Below, piece by piece: positions 60,152 through 64,000 of a stretch of 64,000 bases of DNA. Both the position numbers and the translations under genes were made by a program. Position 1 is the first letter of the stretch; the number at the start of each line of letters is the position of its first letter. The notes beneath the pieces were generated by a model. It did not search any database and had not been told where the DNA came from. It saw nothing but the letters and a program-made list of their open reading frames with translations. Location of the stretch: positions 6,385,001 through 6,449,000 of the forward strand of contig NZ_CP145605.1 of NCBI RefSeq assembly GCF_036884255.1, read 5' to 3'. This stretch comes from Paenibacillus tundrae. Lineage in GTDB: Bacteria; Bacillota; Bacilli; Paenibacillales; Paenibacillaceae.

Positions 60152-60874
60152 ATGTTGATCCAACGAGACAAATGGATACAGTATGGCATCCTCGGCAGTG
60201 AAACCTCGCTCGCTAAGCACCTTCCAGCAACACAATTGCTTACGCAGAATACGTTAAAGAACATGCTGCTGCAGTATTCAAATGTTGTGCTAAAGCCTCG
60301 CAATGGGAGCTATGGAAGGGATATTGTGTTTATTCAGCGGAACCGTTCTAACGGCTATCGCATTCAAAATGAGGACAGTACTATTCACATGAAAAACATT
60401 GATCAATTGCTCCAGTGGATCCAGAGCACAGACAAAGCGGATGGATATATCGTCCAGGAGCGCCTGCGGCTAGCTCAGATACAACATAAACCGTTCGACA
60501 TTCGTATCATGGTTCAGCGCCAAAAGGGTACATCTTCTCCTTGGAACGCAACGGGTTCCTACGCAAAAGTCGCTTCGCAAGGATATCTCGTCACCAATGT
60601 GACTAGCTGCACCATTTCAGTGCTTCGAGCATTACAACTAGCCCGAATCGGTGATTCAGGCGTAATGAATAAAATAGAGAAGATCGCACGAATAGCCGCC
60701 AAGTGTCTAGGGGAGCATTATCCTGATCTTAGGCAAGTTGGTTTCGATATTGGTATTGATCGGAATCGGCGCGTATGGATTATCGAGGGTAATTATAAAC
60801 CGGATTTGCGCCCTTTCCGGCGCCTACGAGATTCCTCCATGTACCGCAGGATATTGTGGTATAAGGAACACTAG
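60152..60874 (+). CDS. YheC/YheD-family ATP-grasp protein (spore-associated)
   Basis: 240 residues from ATG 60152, with AAAGG 11 bases before; GTG 60143 is an in-frame alternative. ATP-grasp features are VVLKPRNGSYGRDIVFIQ (ATP lid/Lys), YIVQERLRLAQ, FDIRIMVQR and QVGFDIGIDRNRRVWIIEGN (metal ligands). The YheC/YheD family is found on endospore coats in Bacillales. Substrate unknown. Monocistronic, with a terminator behind. Confidence 0.85.
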   Translation: MLIQRDKWIQYGILGSETSLAKHLPATQLLTQNTLKNMLLQYSNVVLKPRNGSYGRDIVFIQRNRSNGYRIQNEDSTIHMKNIDQLLQWIQSTDKADGYIVQERLRLAQIQHKPFDIRIMVQRQKGTSSPWNATGSYAKVASQGYLVTNVTSCTISVLRALQLARIGDSGVMNKIEKIARIAAKCLGEHYPDLRQVGFDIGIDRNRRVWIIEGNYKPDLRPFRRLRDSSMYRRILWYKEH

Positions 60875-60883
60875 AACATGAAG

Positions 60884-60920
60884 AGACGACACATCCTTAA
60901 CCAATGGTGTGTCGTCTTTT
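60884..60920 (+). terminator. Terminator of the ATP-grasp gene
   Basis: A 10-bp stem AGACGACACA/TGTGTCGTCT (60884-60893 with 60908-60917) is followed by TTTTC. Confidence 0.85.
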
Positions 60921-60968
60921 CATGGTTGTAACTATTTTAATCAATCCTCTTAATTATAATTGCTGTCA

Positions 60969-61304
60969 TTATTTCCGGCGGCGTCTAGCTATAGCGGTAC
61001 TTACTACACGTGTCACTCGGAAGCTATTCGGACCTACCTGTATAATGGCAAACTGACTGAACGAAGTACCTGTAGAAGTGTACGGTTCCGCTTCAATATT
61101 CCCACTCGGTGTTCTGACCGTTGCGGTAATTCTCGTGAGTAAACAAACTCCACGGCCAGAAGCTCTCCAAGTCTCGTCACGCTGAACACTATAATTGTCA
61201 TCACTACAAAAGAGCGATGAATACTCCACTCTTCCAACTGCGTTGAACGAAGTAGAGTTAAAGATCTGCACGGGGTCATAACCACCAAGTCTTCTATTTC
61301 CCAT
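60969..61304 (-). CDS. Conserved-looking small protein, function unknown (111 aa)
   Basis: ATG 61304 lies 8 bases after AAGGAGG, a strong site. The protein begins MGNRRLGGYDPVQIFNST and continues as a beta-rich domain (FNAVGRVEYSSLFCSDD, WRASGRGVCLLTRITATV, FAIIQVGPNSFRVTRVV) with two Cys and a basic tail (IARRRRK). No signal peptide or membrane segment. The strand-rich Thr/Ser composition suggests a structural beta-sandwich protein, possibly spore- or surface-associated given the neighbour. I do not recognise the family. Confidence 0.7.
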   Translation of the reverse strand: MGNRRLGGYDPVQIFNSTSFNAVGRVEYSSLFCSDDNYSVQRDETWRASGRGVCLLTRITATVRTPSGNIEAEPYTSTGTSFSQFAIIQVGPNSFRVTRVVSTAIARRRRK

Positions 61305-61463
61305 CACCAAAACCTCCTTATTATTGATAGTTTATTAGATGCAGTAGATTCGTTTTGGTGAGAGATACTTGTGGACAAGGGGGAAAAAGTGCGTCTGTCC
61401 GATGGTAAGTAGCATAGTAGCTCAGAACGGATGTATCTCCAACAAAATATAAAAACAAAATAA

Positions 61464-61486
61464 CCACCCTTAAGTTAAACGGGTGG
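61464..61486 (-). terminator. Terminator of the second WYL regulator gene
   Basis: CCACCC/GGGTGG (61464-61469 with 61481-61486) is followed on the minus strand by TTATTTTGTTTTT. Confidence 0.75.
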
Positions 61487-61556
61487 CTCTAATATATGTA
61501 GTTCCCGTATGTTAAGCCGGCTAGCAGGCTGTATTATTTCAATTTTCTCGGAAATA

Positions 61557-62525
61557 TTATATCAGCGGATCGAATTGCCTCAATCTTATATGCAAAGCAT
61601 CTGCCAAACCTTCTGGCAACGTTCTGAACTTGATATCTTCACCCAAGAACAACAGCCAATTGAGCATTTCGACAAGATCTTCTGCATGGTCACCATTGAC
61701 GTGTGTTTTTACAATCGCTCTTGATTGAAAAGGGTCAATATAGGAAATAGAGACTTGTAGAGGATGATATTTTTTAAACTGTTCTATTGCCTTAGATCCA
61801 AGCTCAAGGACAATGTTAAATGCTTCTTCTTCCTTCCGCAGCTTTTCTTGGATCTTCTTACGACTCAACCTCTTATTCACGGAGTACGGTTCTACATCGG
61901 TAAGGTAATCGACGAGGAAAAGGCGCCGTTTCTCTTCTCTTAAATCAAAGCCTTCAATCAACCAAATGCTTTTTTCACGATAGAGATGCAGGAGATAGAT
62001 TGGATAAGACTTGATGGCACCCCCTTCTCTAATCGTGATCCATAAGTAACTGTCCAACAGAAGAATCTGAATCAGTTTCTCCAATATAGGGTGAGGAAGG
62101 TCTGATAACTCCAGTAGATCCGGATTATTGGGGTTGGTTCCTTCGAACAGCAAGATTCGATTAAGGAGAATAAGATCATCCTGATGGCTTTGCGAGATAA
62201 GCCCTAACAATTTCTCAGCCAGAGACTGTCGACTCTTCAGGTAAGGAAGCTGCTGGTTACGTGTTGCCATGAAAGCAATAAAAAGAGCCTTAATCTCTGT
62301 GTCCGTAAAACGAACCGGTGGCAAGACAGAATTACTCATGACGAAATAGCCACCATCTCTGCCCACTTCAGCGACGAGCGGCATCCCCATAGCTTCGATC
62401 TCTCTGATATCCCGAATAGCTGTTGAACGGGAAATACCGAATTCCCGCATAATTTCGGAAATGGTGAAGGAGGCTCGATTATTGATGTACCGCATAATGA
62501 GGTTAATCCGTTCAACTTTTTTCAT
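61557..62525 (-). CDS. YafY-type transcriptional regulator (HTH + WYL), second copy
   Basis: 322 residues. HTH at ~15-60 (TISEIMREFGISRSTAIRDI REIEAMG region). A WYL module is at ~155-240 (LWITIREGGAIKSYPIYLLH, SIWLIEGFDLREEKRRLFLV), then a WCX-like C-terminus. It is related to, but clearly different from, the 5.1-6.0 kb regulator. AGGAGG precedes ATG 62525. It diverges from the GyrI-like gene with 111 bases between starts, so it most likely regulates that gene. Confidence 0.88.
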   Translation of the reverse strand: MKKVERINLIMRYINNRASFTISEIMREFGISRSTAIRDIREIEAMGMPLVAEVGRDGGYFVMSNSVLPPVRFTDTEIKALFIAFMATRNQQLPYLKSRQSLAEKLLGLISQSHQDDLILLNRILLFEGTNPNNPDLLELSDLPHPILEKLIQILLLDSYLWITIREGGAIKSYPIYLLHLYREKSIWLIEGFDLREEKRRLFLVDYLTDVEPYSVNKRLSRKKIQEKLRKEEEAFNIVLELGSKAIEQFKKYHPLQVSISYIDPFQSRAIVKTHVNGDHAEDLVEMLNWLLFLGEDIKFRTLPEGLADALHIRLRQFDPLI

Positions 62526-62636
62526 GACAGCCTCCTAAACAGTTTCACTTTTTGACATGATTAAAAGTTATTATAAACTCATCAAGCGAAAGAAACACTA
62601 TTCAGAAAATACCTCTAAAAAAGGACGGATGAAAAA

Positions 62637-63116
62637 ATGGAAAAGTACACTCTTGAGCAAAAAGAAAGCTTTACCGTATTAGGCATGGGAACGGATTTGA
62701 AGAGCCATTACACCGATTATGCTGGAATTAACAAGGAGAAACTGGACTTCTGGCATGCGGTCCAAGAAGATGGAAGGCTGGATGCGCTCAAAGCGGTAGC
62801 CAAGAATGATTACATTTTTGCTGTGAACGAAGCTGTAAACCACAAAATGATGCATTATGCTGGTGTGCTAACGGATGAAACTCTACCTGATGCTACCCGT
62901 GTCATTCAGTTCCCTAAGGGAGATTACCTAGTTATCCAAGGAGAAGCGGAGACAGCAGATGCTCTGAGTAACATGCTTACGGGTATCGCTTTTGGTCAAA
63001 TCCTGCCGGAAGCTAAAGACTTTGCTTATGTTGGCGGGCCGAATGCAACGGTTGAGATGGGCACGCGCAATGGCTCCGTTTACGGCGAAATGTGGATTCC
63101 CGTCGTTAAGAAATAA
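62637..63116 (+). CDS. GyrI-like small-molecule-binding domain protein
   Basis: 159 residues. A stand-alone GyrI-like/AraC effector-binding fold: ESFTVLGMGTDLKSHYTDYA, YIFAVNEAVNHKMMHYAGV, ATRVIQFPKGDYLVIQGEAE, VYGEMWIPVVKK. Single-domain GyrI-like proteins bind or hydrolyse small hydrophobic toxic compounds. Divergent WYL control would fit a ligand-induced detoxification gene. A 26-codon frame follows after 22 bases. Confidence 0.85.
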   Translation: MEKYTLEQKESFTVLGMGTDLKSHYTDYAGINKEKLDFWHAVQEDGRLDALKAVAKNDYIFAVNEAVNHKMMHYAGVLTDETLPDATRVIQFPKGDYLVIQGEAETADALSNMLTGIAFGQILPEAKDFAYVGGPNATVEMGTRNGSVYGEMWIPVVKK

Positions 63117-63138
63117 TTGGGGAATTGGAGGTGTGCTC

Positions 63139-63219
63139 ATGTCATATACGGTAGATTTTAAACAAGTATCCACGACTGGTTTAGAGTCCTCATTCTTTGT
63201 GAATAAAGGGGAATGTTAA
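63139..63219 (+). CDS. Short ORF of 26 codons behind a strong ribosome binding site
   Basis: MSYTVDFKQVSTTGLESSFF then VNKGEC and stop. GGAGG lies 8 bases before ATG 63139, and it begins 22 bases after the GyrI-like stop, so it should be translated in the same transcript. The sequence looks like the N-terminus of a larger protein and may be a truncated gene; it could also be a genuine small protein. Confidence 0.4.
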   Translation: MSYTVDFKQVSTTGLESSFFVNKGEC

Positions 63220-63291
63220 CACGTTATTTTCGGCATAAAATAGAGGCGGTACTAGCAAAGAACCAGTTATAGTCAGGTAAGTAAACAACAA

Positions 63292-63403
63292 AAAACACAT
63301 CCACATTGGGATATAGTATGCTCCTGAATAAACCATTTCTTAATTAATAAGAATTGAGGTTTATGCATAGGAGAGTAGCTATACACCCATACGGATGTGT
63401 TTT
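63292..63403. repeat. 112-bp imperfect hairpin element
   Basis: Arms of about 50 bp fold back nearly end to end: AAAACACATCC (63292-63302) pairs with GGATGTGTTTT (63393-63403). Inner pairs include ATATAG/CTATA, CTCCT/AGGAG, AAACC/GGTTT and TTCTTA/TAAGAA. This is much longer than the usual terminators in the window. It is either a small inverted-repeat element or the terminator of the SLH gene that ends at 63437, or both. The rest of 63220-63436 holds nothing I can support. Confidence 0.7.
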
Positions 63404-63436
63404 GCTATCTTACAAAAAGATAAGAATGAGTTCTAA

Positions 63437-64000
63437 TTATGAAGCTTTGGCTGCAACTGCTTTTTCAATTAGAGCCTTCGCATCATTGGTAGTAAGACCT
63501 TGCTTCGGTTGAAGCTGCTTGCTATCTGCACCAAAAATACCTTTGTCGATCAGTTTTGCCATAGAATCAACAGCATATTTAGAAACCGTTGAACCATCTT
63601 CGAAACCTGCGATGATCGTAGCCGCATTTGTATCTGTAGCTTGATCCTTCAGCAATTTAGCGAGAATTGTAGCAGCTTCTTCACGGGTAATATCGCGATC
63701 CGGGTTGAAGTTACCACCGTAGCCTTGAATGAAACCAGCATGTGTAGCTTCAGCGATTGCGTCAGCATATGCAGCGTTAGCAGCAACATCCTTGAATGCT
63801 GGCGCTGTAGTTACTTCGTTCAGCTTCAACATCTCTACGAGCGCAGTTACAAACTCAGCACGCGTAATAGATTCATTGGAAACTGGCGCTTCTGGTTGCT
63901 CTGCAGCCACCACGTTCGTAATACGACCCTCATTTTTAGCGACAATGCTCTCGCCTTTAAATGTATCTACGATGTATTGGTAGAATACATCCAGATCGAT
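63437..64000 (-). CDS. S-layer-homology (SLH) domain protein, C-terminal part
   Basis: The minus-strand frame is open to the window edge, so the N-terminus is outside. 187 residues are visible: a basic/hydrophobic segment (VFYQYIVDTFKGESIVAKNE), a short linker, then two to three SLH-like repeats. Clear SLH elements are SITRAEFVTALVEML, FKDVAANAAYADAIAEATHA, GFIQGYGGNFNPDRDITREE, and LIDKGIFGADSKQLQPKQGL. SLH domains bind pyruvylated secondary cell-wall polymers at the cell surface. The Ala/Lys-rich end (IEKAVAAKAS) closes the protein. Confidence 0.9.
   Translation of the reverse strand: MDLDVFYQYIVDTFKGESIVAKNEGRITNVVAAEQPEAPVSNESITRAEFVTALVEMLKLNEVTTAPAFKDVAANAAYADAIAEATHAGFIQGYGGNFNPDRDITREEAATILAKLLKDQATDTNAATIIAGFEDGSTVSKYAVDSMAKLIDKGIFGADSKQLQPKQGLTTNDAKALIEKAVAAKAS

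Noticed and set aside
61557..62525. Recent duplication with the 5.1-6.0 kb WYL regulator
   Set aside because: Same architecture, but the sequences differ greatly throughout, so they are old paralogues at most.

Overview
The window looks like chromosomal DNA of a Paenibacillus or a close relative. This is inferred from moderate GC content, frequent TTG/GTG starts behind strong AAGGAGG-type ribosome binding sites, an S-layer-homology protein, a YheC/D-type spore ATP-grasp protein, hybrid 7TM sensor kinases with BTAD-type response regulators, and a plant-polysaccharide gene set (GH43, PL4, araBDA). No rRNA, tRNA, CRISPR array, phage or complete insertion sequence was seen.

Layout. 1-8.5 kb: the 3' part of a DbpA-type RNA helicase, a frameshifted secreted GH43/CBM32/CBM42 arabinogalactan-type enzyme, GNAT, WYL regulator/RibD-like and SGNH genes. 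8.5-14 kb: two-component genes glnL-glnK, a REC-BTAD response regulator, and an isolated pyrK-pyrD pair. 14-18 kb: DinB and a run of SUKH-type and unknown small genes that look like orphan immunity genes, with one decayed remnant. 18-31 kb: AraC-GyrI regulator, a secreted PL4 rhamnogalacturonan lyase, a 712-aa TerD-domain protein, a 1053-aa hybrid histidine kinase, and mqo. 31-36 kb: a five-gene NikABCDE/opine-type ABC importer whose promoter has a Zur-type operator exactly between the -35 and -10 and a second one downstream. 36-38.6 kb: a polymorphic-toxin debris field, with an Imm11-like 3' remnant on the minus strand abutting an orphan toxin C-terminal tip on the plus strand, followed by its SUKH immunity gene. 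38.7-43.4 kb: diguanylate cyclase, ParE/Phd toxin-antitoxin, a frameshifted AAC(3)-type acetyltransferase and an ankyrin protein. 43.6-49.4 kb: araB-araD-araA, divergent from araR, with well-formed AraR operators and a cre site. 49.5-53.7 kb: a Fur-box-controlled FecBCCD/E siderophore importer. 53.8-59.1 kb: a three-gene membrane glycosyltransferase operon including a cellulose-synthase-like enzyme with PilZ. 59.4-64 kb: GNAT, spore ATP-grasp, small conserved protein, WYL/GyrI pair, and the C-terminal part of an SLH protein.

How it works together. Several units form a sugar/carbon network. The pectin and arabinogalactan enzymes, mqo and araBDA all carry cre-like sites near their starts, so CcpA control is likely. 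Metal homeostasis is represented by separate Zur-like and Fur-like promoters. The diguanylate cyclase and the PilZ-bearing synthase suggest c-di-GMP-controlled surface polysaccharide.

The least ordinary material is between genes. There is a 166-bp inverted-repeat element supplying the last codons and stop of araB. A second element between araD and araA is flanked by 14-bp direct repeats and has a homologous copy near 31 kb. There is also a 112-bp hairpin near 63.3 kb, and an unexplained spaced direct repeat near 24.3 kb. All family assignments are from reading motifs; no database search was run.
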